In this document: piece by piece, positions 1-8,700 of the stretch | Position numbering within the stretch: position 1 is the first letter of the stretch | How the letters are laid out: every line of letters begins with the position of its first letter | Notes under the pieces: model-generated | The model's input: the letters and a program-made list of their open reading frames with translations, nothing else | What the model was told of the DNA's origin: nothing | Databases searched by the model: none | Origin: an uncultured Paraprevotella sp. | GTDB taxonomy: Bacteria; Bacteroidota; Bacteroidia; Bacteroidales; Bacteroidaceae | Assembly (NCBI GenBank): GCA_900766785.1 | Contig: CAAFWT010000166.1 | Coordinates: 1 to 18,081 of the forward strand | Length of the DNA stretch: 18,081 nucleotides | Direction of reading: 5' to 3' | Translations under genes and position numbers: made by a program

Positions 1-19
1 CACGACGCTCTTCCGATCT
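1..19. other. Illumina adapter remnant (non-biological)
   Basis: The first 19 bases, CACGACGCTCTTCCGATCT, are identical to the 3' end of the Illumina TruSeq universal adapter / read 1 primer site. The coding frame of the first gene continues sensibly only from base 20 onwards. These bases should be trimmed; they are a sequencing artefact at a contig end, not part of the genome. Confidence 0.96.
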
Positions 20-523
20 CTCAACATCGACTTCATATGGGTGCATGATGCAGCCACTGTGCTCGAATCCACGCTGGCACACTCGCTCAACTCCACAGGA
101 ACCGACTGCGTAGTGGTGGAATTAGGTGTAGGACAACGCATCAATCACAAAATGTGCTACCGACTCGTGGACGGCATCTTTAATCTCATGGCCGATATGG
201 GCGTATGGATGGGATATATCAACAAGTCTCAAATGAGCCAGCCATTGCTCTGCAAGGGCGACAATGTGAAGTTTCTCAATGCCGCCACCTCTGGTGTATT
301 CATCACCGAGCTGAAATGCGGAATATTTGTGGCAGAGGGAGAAGAGATAGGACAGATAGTGGAACCGCTCACTGGGAAAATACTCAGCCGAGTGATATCA
401 CCCATAGAGGGCTACCTTTTCACTATACGCGCCTACCCTATCGTCTACGAAGGCTCGCTTATGGCAAGAGTGTTCAGCATGAAGAAGACAGAGATGGCAG
501 GGGGAAGTGAGAAGACACTTTAA
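20..523 (+). CDS. Succinylglutamate desuccinylase/aspartoacylase family protein, 5'-partial
   Basis: This is the C-terminal 167 residues of a zinc hydrolase of the AstE/AspA (M14-like) family, which cleaves N-acyl groups from amino-acid-like substrates. The frame is open from base 20, directly after the adapter; the GTG at 41 is inside the protein, not a real start. A VELGVG stretch fits the conserved catalytic Glu-Leu-Gly motif near the end of the catalytic domain. After it comes a barrel-sandwich region of about 75 residues (SGVFITELKCG ... SPIEGYLFTI), resembling the biotinyl/lipoyl-like tail of this family. The N-terminal zinc motif lies outside the contig. It ends 4 bases before a second family member, so the two are almost certainly co-transcribed. 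The natural substrate cannot be told from sequence. Confidence 0.85.
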   Translation, partial: LNIDFIWVHDAATVLESTLAHSLNSTGTDCVVVELGVGQRINHKMCYRLVDGIFNLMADMGVWMGYINKSQMSQPLLCKGDNVKFLNAATSGVFITELKCGIFVAEGEEIGQIVEPLTGKILSRVISPIEGYLFTIRAYPIVYEGSLMARVFSMKKTEMAGGSEKTL

Positions 524-527
524 GGTT

Positions 528-1460
528 ATGAAAAGAGAAATAATATTCAGAATGGATTCGCCCTACCGTGGCACATTCAACATAGAGGGATTCAGATTTG
601 GCGAAGGCGAAAAGACAGTGGCTATCGTAGGTGCCATGAGAGGCGATGAGATACAACAGCAATACATCTGCGCACGACTGGTGGCCAAACTCACGGAACT
701 GGAACAAAGAGGATGTATAGAAGAAGGTAAGAGCATACTCGTCATTCCATCCTGTAATCCCTTTTCCATGAACGTATCCAAGCGATTCTGGGCAATGGAC
801 GGAACCGATATCAACCGTATGTTCCCTGGCTATGACAAGGGAGAGACCACACAACGCATCGCCGCGGCCCTTTTTGAACAAATCAAGGACTTCAAGTATG
901 GACTCCAACTGGCCAGTTTCTACATGTCGGGCGATTTCGTGCCCCATGTACGTATGCTCACCACAGGATATGAGGATGTGGAGACAGCCTGCCTGTTCGG
1001 CCTTCCATTTGTCACCAAACGCAAGCCATTGCCTTTCGACACCACACTGCTCAACTACAACTGGCAGATATGGGGCGCCAAAGCCTTCTCCATATATGCC
1101 GGGCAAACCAACCATGTGGAGCATGAGACCAGCAGTCTGACCATAGATGCCATCCTGAGATTCATGAAGAAAATAAGCATATTGAGATATCGTCCTCAAA
1201 AGGCTGGCTATGAGTCCATCGTGTTTGACGAGGCAGAGCTGGTGAACGTAAAAGCACAACGTGCAGGAATCTTCTACCGAAAGGCCAACGTGGGCGACCG
1301 GGTAAGCGAAGGCGACACTCTGGCACATATCCTGGATCCCTATGACAGCAGCATCATTCAGCAAGTGAAATCACCTGTGGACGGAACGGTGTTCTTCATG
1401 CACAACAGACCTCTCACCCTGGAATATTCCATATTGTTCCGCATTCAGAAGAACGACTGA
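528..1460 (+). CDS. Succinylglutamate desuccinylase/aspartoacylase-like protein, probable degenerate metal site
   Basis: A 310-residue paralogue of the preceding gene. The ATG at 528 is preferred to the in-frame GTG at 507 because it lies 4 bases after the upstream stop. Family marks are a beta-strand followed by GAMRGDE (residues 35-41), NPF (77-79), DINRMFPG (94-101, the conserved substrate-binding Asn-Arg), a HETSS motif at the catalytic Glu position, and a C-terminal barrel-sandwich domain (SPVDGTVFF). Two usual zinc-ligand positions look altered: the His of the HG(D/N)E motif is Arg38, and the DLH-type motif reads LQLAS. A His at 140 (PHVRM) is kept. It may therefore be a non-catalytic or differently acting partner of the upstream protein; this is inference from motifs. 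The gene converges on the minus-strand gene ending at 1577, and no convincing terminator lies between them. Confidence 0.85.
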   Translation: MKREIIFRMDSPYRGTFNIEGFRFGEGEKTVAIVGAMRGDEIQQQYICARLVAKLTELEQRGCIEEGKSILVIPSCNPFSMNVSKRFWAMDGTDINRMFPGYDKGETTQRIAAALFEQIKDFKYGLQLASFYMSGDFVPHVRMLTTGYEDVETACLFGLPFVTKRKPLPFDTTLLNYNWQIWGAKAFSIYAGQTNHVEHETSSLTIDAILRFMKKISILRYRPQKAGYESIVFDEAELVNVKAQRAGIFYRKANVGDRVSEGDTLAHILDPYDSSIIQQVKSPVDGTVFFMHNRPLTLEYSILFRIQKND

Positions 1461-1576
1461 CCAGGCAAGCTGAACACACTCAGCCTGTGGCGAGTCCGTC
1501 CTACGGAATACAGCTCTCCAGGTAAGAACCTGCTGTTGAGATATAGCCCGATTCCGTCATCAAATTCTCACAGCAC

Positions 1577-2278
1577 TCACATGGAAGTTACTGCCTGAGA
1601 GAAAGCTTCGAAGGAGTTCTCTATGCGGCTCAACTCCCACGGTTGCAAACGAAGAGAGAATGTTCCCTTCAAATCATTGAGTGCAAAGAAAACTTTCATT
1701 ATGGAAGCTACATTGAAAGAAACCGAATCGCCCTGCTTTATCAAGGTAGCAGCCACCCTAAGCAACAAGGAATGGTCGTGCTCCACATAGCGAAGGGTAC
1801 GAAAGAGAACGTAGGCGCAGGAAACGGTGGCCATGGGAAGGAGTATCTTGATACGTTTCAGGGGACTCTCTATCTTAAGAACATCCAGAAGATGCACCAC
1901 ATACTGCGGGTGGGTCTGAAGAGGAAGTATGATATTTAACATCTTATCCTTATCTATTTCTGTAAGACAAGGAATGAGAGAGAGAAATCCCTGGTCGGAA
2001 AGAGACAAGTCACCCACTCTGAGTCGCTGCACGAGTGGATGTAGCATGGTGACCAGGAATGCACGGTTATTATAGCTGACAAGTGTCTGGAAGAGATTCC
2101 AGAAATGTTCTTTGGGTATTTCAAGAGCTATTCTGTCGCAAATGATATAGCCTGCTGTGCGAAACTGTGACACAGTGAGTGAATCAAGGAATGTGGGCAA
2201 TGCTGCACATCCTCCATCGCTCAAGATTGCGTTGAGTCTGGTGTAAAGAACTGAACTGAAGCGTACTTCTCTGATCAT
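1577..2278 (-). CDS. Hypothetical protein, probably alpha-helical
   Basis: A 233-residue protein that I do not recognise. It starts MIREVRFSS and has no signal peptide or clear membrane span. It is rich in Leu, Ile and Val, with repeated amphipathic stretches (for example FQTLVSYNN, LLDVLKIESPLKRIKILLP) that suggest an alpha-helical, perhaps solenoid-like, cytoplasmic protein; that is inference only. The frame is open for its whole length, and a candidate Bacteroidetes -7 box (TAACTTTG on the minus strand, 2359-2352) lies about 75 bases upstream. It stands alone: convergent with the desuccinylase-like pair and divergent from the GH32 gene, so context gives no functional hint. Confidence 0.7.
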   Translation of the reverse strand: MIREVRFSSVLYTRLNAILSDGGCAALPTFLDSLTVSQFRTAGYIICDRIALEIPKEHFWNLFQTLVSYNNRAFLVTMLHPLVQRLRVGDLSLSDQGFLSLIPCLTEIDKDKMLNIILPLQTHPQYVVHLLDVLKIESPLKRIKILLPMATVSCAYVLFRTLRYVEHDHSLLLRVAATLIKQGDSVSFNVASIMKVFFALNDLKGTFSLRLQPWELSRIENSFEAFSQAVTSM

Positions 2279-2351
2279 GAAACCTGATATTTTCGAACGT
2301 CATCTCATCACCATTTTAGATATCAATGGAGTAAATGGAAGACATTCCAAG

Positions 2352-2359
2352 CAAAGTTA
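2352..2359 (-). promoter_or_regulatory. Candidate -7 box for the hypothetical gene at 1577-2278
   Basis: The minus strand reads TAACTTTG, matching the Bacteroidetes housekeeping -7 consensus TAnnTTTG. A TTGTG that could serve as the -33 element lies about 17 bases further upstream on that strand. Transcription would begin near 2346 and give a leader of about 67 bases. Confidence 0.4.
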
Positions 2360-2411
2360 CACACTTTTCCTTCCACAAGAAGCATCGCCAAACCATTTTT
2401 ATGCTTTTCAC

Positions 2412-2447
2412 CGCAAGTACTTGGAGGGACGGTTGCACGTACTTGCG
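2412..2447. repeat. Perfect 9-bp inverted repeat
   Basis: CGCAAGTAC (2412-2420) and GTACTTGCG (2439-2447) are exact reverse complements separated by 18 bases. The left arm continues into the self-palindrome CAAGTACTTG (2414-2423). It lies upstream of two divergent genes and has no T-run after it, so an operator or regulatory hairpin is more likely than a terminator. Function unknown. Confidence 0.5.
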
Positions 2448-2628
2448 TCTGAGAAGGGCAAAACTGGCACCGAAATCGTCAGTCCTATATTACATATTAC
2501 AGAAAAAGGGAGAAAAGAATCACAATACGGACCACGGAAGCCCCCTCTAAGGAGATTTCTTCTTAGCTATTTTTGGTTTTATAGTGAAAATCTTCGTTCT
2601 TCAGAACAACGATGTGGAATATAATTCG

Positions 2629-2636
2629 TAAATTTG
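2629..2636 (+). promoter_or_regulatory. Candidate -7 box for the GH32 gene
   Basis: TAAATTTG matches TAnnTTTG. A second match, TATTTTTG, lies at 2568-2575. Either would give the GH32 gene a leader of more than 200 bases. No clear -33 TTTG was found at the usual spacing, so neither is certain. Confidence 0.3.
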
Positions 2637-2851
2637 CTTGATGAAGGGTACAGAGAAAGTGCCTCAGAGTTTCAAACAACCATATCTCTACAAAAAAAAC
2701 AAAGACTATTGCAGATAGACTCATTGACTCATTGATTATACACAGCATCTTTTACAATATCAGAAGGAATATTGCGAACCATTTACCGGCAATGATACAT
2801 GAATGTCAGGAAAATACTTCCTTGACACACATTTTCATAAACCAAAACAAA

Positions 2852-5644
2852 ATGAATTCTATGTTCTTAACAACAGTTTTCGCTTGCATGTGTTTAATTG
2901 CTCAAAGCACGAGCGGACAGGACTGTATGAATATTCTTACAAAGGACCATCAGGTGCATCAGTTCAATGTATCTGATGTAAGTCAGATTTCATTTGAGAC
3001 CGATGGGGAGATATCGGTCATCACAGGTAATGCTATTGTAGAAACCCCCACAAGCGCATCCGTCATGACAAGAGCAACCTTCTCAAAGGATGTTCCAGCC
3101 ATCCTATCGGGAGGCATATTCATAGGGAAATCCCCAGAGAAGATGGAACAGGTAAAGGGCACCATCTTGGAAGATGGTCAGGAATGGAAGGCGACACTCA
3201 ACAACCTTCAAGCCGGAGTAAGATACTATTATAAAGCTTATGTCATCGTGGACGGCATGATTCATTATGGGGAGATGTCCTTCTTTGATATGGATTCTGA
3301 GAAACAGGAATCATCGGATATAGCCTTCCTGTCGCCCTATGCCACACCTGCAGAAATTGTTGAGAAGGGTGATGATGATGAAGCCTCTGCATGGCTATGG
3401 TTTCATCAGGAATACCCCGATGGAAAATTCCTCTATGCCGGCGATATCACATCAGAAGACAATCTGCAGGCCTACAGTGTGCTCTTCTATATCAGAGACC
3501 TGGATTCAGGAACCGAGGACGACGTATGGACCCAACCCTCCAGCATACAGCAAGCCACACCTTACATCAAGGAATGGTACAAGAATGGAGGAAGCCTTGT
3601 TCTCTGGCAACATGCAGTCACCTACATCACCGACCTGGGCCGAATAAGCAAAGATTTACTCATGGAGAATGAGCGACGCATAACCTTAGGAAATGGTTCG
3701 TGGAACCCAGACATGTGGTATCTGGCCGTGCAGATAAACCCAGGTAGCCGATATGTGAAAGACTTCTCATCACACCCCCTGTTTCAAGGGTTGGATATAC
3801 GTTCATCGGGCAGGTCGAAGTACATCACCATGAAGGGAAGCGCATGGACAGAGGACCACAACTGTACCTTCTTCAATATTCCCTACAAGCTGACAGGGAA
3901 AGGCAATCAGGACCCTCTATGCTATGAGATGCTAACCAAGCAGTACGGCATCTATCCCCTGGCTGTATGGGACTCTCAGATAGACTGGCTGTCCCAACTC
4001 AACATTTGGGAGGCTCGCCAAGGAGAAACAGATTATCAAGGAACTATCCTGTGCATAGGCAACGGAGGATGCGAATTCTCTCACAAGAACCCTGATGGTA
4101 CAGCAGACAAAAGCGCCTATCCCAAGAACAATCCCTTCCAAGCCAACATCCTGCGTATGGCCAGGAATGCCATCAGCTATCTGCAGGCAGGCGAGCCCTA
4201 TGAATCGCCCGAACTTCCCGACACCAATCAGGCAAATGTCTATAGTGAGCCTATGCGTCCGCAGATTCATTTCACGCCCCAGAAGAACTGGATGAATGAC
4301 CCCAACGGAATGGTATATGCCGACGGAGTATGGCATCTGTATTATCAATACAATCCCGCTGGAAAGGATTGGGGAAACATATCATGGGGACATGCCACAT
4401 CCACCGACCTGTTTCACTGGAAAGAACAACCCATTGCCCTATCACCTGATAATCTGGGCCTTGTATTCTCCGGTTCTGCTGTTGTGGACAAGAACAATAC
4501 AGCAGGATTTGGTGAGAACGCCATCATAGCCATGTACACATCTCATGGCGACTACGAGCAGCAATGCATAGCCTACAGTAACGACGGAGGCATGACCTTC
4601 ACCAAATACTCCGGCAATCCGGTTATCAAAAATTCAACTCATTCCGATTTCCGAGATCCTAAAGTGGTGTGGGACGAGACATCCCAAGCCTGGTATTGCG
4701 TACTGGCTCTCGGTGGAGAACATACAGCACAGATATATCGTTCCACGAATCTCAAGACATGGACACTCAAGAGTACCTTTGCTGCTCCCAGTTATGCCCC
4801 GGGATGCAATCGTGGAGTGTGGGAATGCTCTGACCTCTACCCCATACAGTACAAGGGAGAGCGCAAATGGATACTGGCGGTGAATGTTAGCAATGGCGGT
4901 CCTGTGCTGGGTTCAGGCACGATGTATTTCGTGGGCGACTTCACAAACGGCCGATTCACCCCCGACCGCTATGATTATCCTTTGTGGATAGACCACGGAC
5001 TGGACAATTATGCAGGTGTGACCTGGAGTAACACAGGTGACAGACACATCTTCATCGGCTGGATGAACAATCAAGCTTATGGCGGATATCCTGTGTATCC
5101 ATGGCGATGCTGCATGACCCTTCCACGCGAACTGGCCTTGGTAGAGTACGAGGGAAGACCTCTCCTCACCTCTGTCATAGTGCCCGAGATAGAAGGTATA
5201 TCAGGCGAATGGAACAGCCCAGCCACATCATCATTCTTTATAAAAAAGGAGAAGGAGCAAATGCCCGATGCCTATCAACTCAACGTAAGTATAGATACAG
5301 GCAAGGATTATGACATCACATTGGGAAACTCCGCAGGTCAGAAATACGTCATCCATTATGTAGCCAACAGCAAGGAACTGATTATCGACCGTGGCTCCAA
5401 CACTGGTCAAACGAGTTTCCATGCCAACTTTGCTATCCCCACCATACGATCATCTGTATATACAAACAAGGCTCAAACCACACTCTGCATCTATGTTGAC
5501 CAATCGAACGTGGAGGTTACCACGGAGGACGGATCTGTAGTGATGTCCACACTGGTCTTCCCCACCACCATCTATGACAGATGCTCTGTGAAGGGTGCAA
5601 CGGACAACATCAGATACCGATTGCTAAATAGCGTGTGGAAATAA
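2852..5644 (+). CDS. Secreted GH32 fructan hydrolase with N-terminal FN3-like and DUF4960-like modules
   Basis: A 930-residue secreted protein that should hydrolyse beta-fructosyl bonds in levan, inulin or sucrose-type sugars. The open frame begins at 2732, but the ATG at 2852 is chosen because it directly precedes a signal peptide (MNSMFLTTVFACMCLIAQ); the ATG at 2861 is an alternative. Next comes a short lead-in typical of Prevotella secreted enzymes (QFNVSDVSQISFE), an FN3/Ig-like module (about 55-150), a DUF4960-like region (about 165-450) and a GH32 five-bladed propeller from about 465. Catalytic marks are WMNDPNG with nucleophile Asp483, FRDPK with Asp602 and WECSDLY with acid/base Glu658. 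A beta-sandwich tail follows. In Bacteroides fructan loci a DUF4960-type protein is, as I recall, a separate surface glycan-binding lipoprotein, so the fusion suggests binding and cleavage joined in one chain. It lies 96 bases upstream of the rhamnosidase, on the same strand. Exo or endo action and the preferred linkage cannot be told. Confidence 0.92.
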   Translation: MNSMFLTTVFACMCLIAQSTSGQDCMNILTKDHQVHQFNVSDVSQISFETDGEISVITGNAIVETPTSASVMTRATFSKDVPAILSGGIFIGKSPEKMEQVKGTILEDGQEWKATLNNLQAGVRYYYKAYVIVDGMIHYGEMSFFDMDSEKQESSDIAFLSPYATPAEIVEKGDDDEASAWLWFHQEYPDGKFLYAGDITSEDNLQAYSVLFYIRDLDSGTEDDVWTQPSSIQQATPYIKEWYKNGGSLVLWQHAVTYITDLGRISKDLLMENERRITLGNGSWNPDMWYLAVQINPGSRYVKDFSSHPLFQGLDIRSSGRSKYITMKGSAWTEDHNCTFFNIPYKLTGKGNQDPLCYEMLTKQYGIYPLAVWDSQIDWLSQLNIWEARQGETDYQGTILCIGNGGCEFSHKNPDGTADKSAYPKNNPFQANILRMARNAISYLQAGEPYESPELPDTNQANVYSEPMRPQIHFTPQKNWMNDPNGMVYADGVWHLYYQYNPAGKDWGNISWGHATSTDLFHWKEQPIALSPDNLGLVFSGSAVVDKNNTAGFGENAIIAMYTSHGDYEQQCIAYSNDGGMTFTKYSGNPVIKNSTHSDFRDPKVVWDETSQAWYCVLALGGEHTAQIYRSTNLKTWTLKSTFAAPSYAPGCNRGVWECSDLYPIQYKGERKWILAVNVSNGGPVLGSGTMYFVGDFTNGRFTPDRYDYPLWIDHGLDNYAGVTWSNTGDRHIFIGWMNNQAYGGYPVYPWRCCMTLPRELALVEYEGRPLLTSVIVPEIEGISGEWNSPATSSFFIKKEKEQMPDAYQLNVSIDTGKDYDITLGNSAGQKYVIHYVANSKELIIDRGSNTGQTSFHANFAIPTIRSSVYTNKAQTTLCIYVDQSNVEVTTEDGSVVMSTLVFPTTIYDRCSVKGATDNIRYRLLNSVWK

Positions 5645-5740
5645 AGGCAGACGCTTCATAACAAGAACGTCAAGCAAACAAAACGATATCAATACAAAAC
5701 AATGATTCTAAGTGCATCATAATATAATGTCAATTTACAT

Positions 5741-8700
5741 ATGAAAAAGCCATTATCCATTATTGTATTACTGCTCTCCATCATGCAGGGAGCATTTGCT
5801 TTAGAAGTAAGCCATCTGAAGACTATGGCTTACAGAAATCCCATAGGCATAGATGTGGTGGAACCCACATTCAGCTGGGTGCTCACATCTGAACAGCGCG
5901 GCGTGGTTCAGGAAACCTACAGCATCAGGATAGCCACTGACAGGAATTTCCAAGACATCGTATGGCAATCAGGTACAATCAGTTCTCAGGAATCAGTTGA
6001 CGTGCCTGCCAAAGGATTCAGCACCTCTCCTCGTACCAGATACTACTGGCAAGTGAGCGTTACAGACAACAAGGGTAACACAGCCACGAGTGCTGAAAAC
6101 GCATACTTCGAAACCGGGCTCGGCAGTGAAGCCGGTTGGGGCGAGGCCAAGTGGATAAAGACTGGAAGCGGCGCTGCAGACCAGAATGAAGACGGCACTC
6201 CCATCACAGACTATGAAGTGGAGGTAAGTTTTGAGATCAAATCCTTTGCCGCTGGTCTGATCTTTGCAGCCAGCGACCACAACAACTATTATATGTGGCA
6301 AATCAACACTGTCACAGGTTCTCCCCGTTTTCGTCCCCACAAATGGACCAATGGCGGTGCCGCCTGTCTGTCGGAAAAAGCCCTCGCTGTGAAGGTACAG
6401 AACAACGAGGAACACGTTCTTCGCATAGAGGTGCGTGATGCCAAGACTGCCACCACATATCTTGACGGAACCAAGGTGGACACCCGCACGGGTGATTTTA
6501 AATTCGGCGACTTCGGATTCCGTGAAGACTATGACCAAGGAAATGTGCCCGAACAGGCCTACTTTGATAATTTTGTGGTGACATCGGGAGGGAAAACCCT
6601 ATATAAAGAAGATTTTGAAGAGGCCGACCTGAAGATGTTCACAGGCGGAAGTGTAGAGAATGGCCGTATGCTGGTAAAGGGTCCTGGTACCTATTGCTGG
6701 CAACAGAAGGTGTCGGACCGTGTACATTATGACGTGGAGGCCGACATGACCCTGATCAACGACAATGCATCCATCTGCTTCTCCGCCACTGGTTCGGACA
6801 CTTATTTGATGTGGGCCATCAACACCTTCGGACTCTCGAAACCTGTTGTTCGCCGACATGCTTATCTCAGCGGAGCACTTATCTATGACGACACAACTCT
6901 GCCCATGACAAACAAAGACGTTCTGGGTAAGCCCCACCACATCAAGATATCTTGCGAAACACCTTATGTGCGCACCTATATCGACGGCACGCTGGTGGAC
7001 ACCTATACCGATACCAAGGGAATATTGAGCTTGGGTGACGTAGGATTCCGTGTGAGCTCTACCGGCAACGAACGTGAGAAAGCCTACTTTGACAATCTGA
7101 AGGTTACCGTATACGATTCTGAGGGAGGAAGCAAAACCCTTCTGAGCGAAGATTTCGAGAATACCACCACCATCTTCGACGAGGCTGACATCAAACTATA
7201 CAATGGTAGCAAGCAACTGTACATGGAGTCGGCACAGGGCACATCAAAGCGCATCATGCAGAGCGAAGGAAGCGTTATGCCCGGAGCACCCATAATGCGT
7301 AAAGAATTCACCACCAAAGGTCAAGTGGTGAAGGCACGTCTCTATGCCACAGGACTGGGTGTATACAACGTGTACATCAACGGACAGAGAGTGGGAGTGA
7401 CACATGACGACGGGACCACCGAACAGGATGAACTGAAGCCCGGATTCACAGAGTTCCACAAGACGGTGTTCTACACCACACATGATGTGACTACACTGGT
7501 ACAGAATGGAGAGAACGCCATAGGTGCAGAGCTGACCAGCGGATGGTGGAGCGGCGGTATAGCACATGGCATGTATGGCAGCAAGCCTCTGGCCTTCAAG
7601 GGCAAACTCATACTCACCTATGCAGACGGCACAGAGGAGTCCATCTGCTCAGACACTTCATGGCGAAGCAGCACAGCGGGTCCCGTTCGCAGCGGAGATA
7701 TCTACAACGGTGAGACGTATGATGCCCGTTTGGAAAGCCAATGGTCAAGTGCTGGCTATGACGACAGTGAATGGCAGGGCACAGCCATCAGCACAGATTT
7801 CAATGGTACCATTCGCGCATTTGAAGGTCCTATCGTGAAGGCTGTTCCCGCCCTGGCACGCCATCCCAAGACCATCACCATCTACGAAGGTTCAACGAAC
7901 GACAACGGCAGTCTGGGTTCTGTGAATGTGATTTCAGAAACATCAGGCACTTCCTCACTCTCCCTGAAGGCTGGGCAAACGGCAGTCATTGACCTTGCCC
8001 AAAATGCAGCAGGATGGATCTCCTTCAAGGCAAAGGGTAACAGAGGAACCCGCATCAGAGTTCGCTTTGGTGAGATGCTCAATACAACTGGCAACAGTTC
8101 AAGAGGTGACGACGGACCCAAAGGATCCCTCTATACGGCTAACCTGAGAAGTGCTGCAGCCACAGTGAAGTACACTCTGAAGGGAGATCCCGAGGGAGAA
8201 AGCTACCACCCCACCACCAGCTTCTTCGGTTTCCGCTACATGGAAATCGTGGCTACAGATGACGTGACGCTCACAGACGTGGTGGGCGAAACCGTAACGT
8301 CGGCAATGGATGAGTTCTCCACATTCCAGACATCACATCCCGATGTAAACCAGCTCTACAGTAATGTGATGTGGGGACAGAGGAGCAATTTCCTGAGCGT
8401 ACCCACCGACTGTCCCCAGCGTGACGAGCGACAGGGATGGACCGCTGATACCCAGGTGTTCTCTATGGCCGGCATGTACAATGCTGACACACGTACCTTC
8501 TATGAGAAATGGATGCGTGACATGCGTGATGCACAGCGTACCGATGGTGCATTCCCCCATATCGCTCCTTATGCATGGGGTGTGGGATTTGGTGCAGCAG
8601 CATGGGCTGATGCCGGAGTGATCCTTCCCTGGAAAGTGTACCTTATGACAGGTGACAAGAAGATAATCGAGGACAACTGGGCAGCCATGGAGAAATATAT

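Larger units (their letters stand above)
2279..2851. other. Gene-free divergent upstream region (573 bases)
   Basis: No convincing gene lies here. A 115-codon plus-strand ORF (2277-2624) overlaps the start of the minus-strand gene and has low-complexity, non-protein-like composition, so I treat it as chance. The stretch holds candidate -7 boxes for both flanking genes, a perfect 9-bp inverted repeat (2412-2447), a tandem 8-base repeat GACTCATT GACTCATT (2718-2733), and what is probably a long untranslated leader of the GH32 gene. Confidence 0.6.

Noticed and set aside
474..1364. 296-codon minus-strand ORF opposite the desuccinylase-like gene
   Set aside because: It is a complete antisense shadow of a gene with clear family motifs; its own translation shows none.
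1464..1532. Small hairpins between the convergent genes (for example CAGGT / ACCTG at 1519-1532)
   Set aside because: The stems are 4-5 bp with no T-run on either strand, too weak to call as terminators.
2277..2624. 115-codon plus-strand ORF in the GH32 upstream region
   Set aside because: It overlaps the start of the minus-strand gene, covers candidate promoters and an inverted repeat, and its translation has no recognisable motif or protein-like pattern.
2563..2748. 61-codon minus-strand ORF with hydrophobic segments
   Set aside because: It lies in the AT-rich probable leader of the GH32 gene with no supporting signal; hydrophobic residues are expected by chance from T-rich codons.
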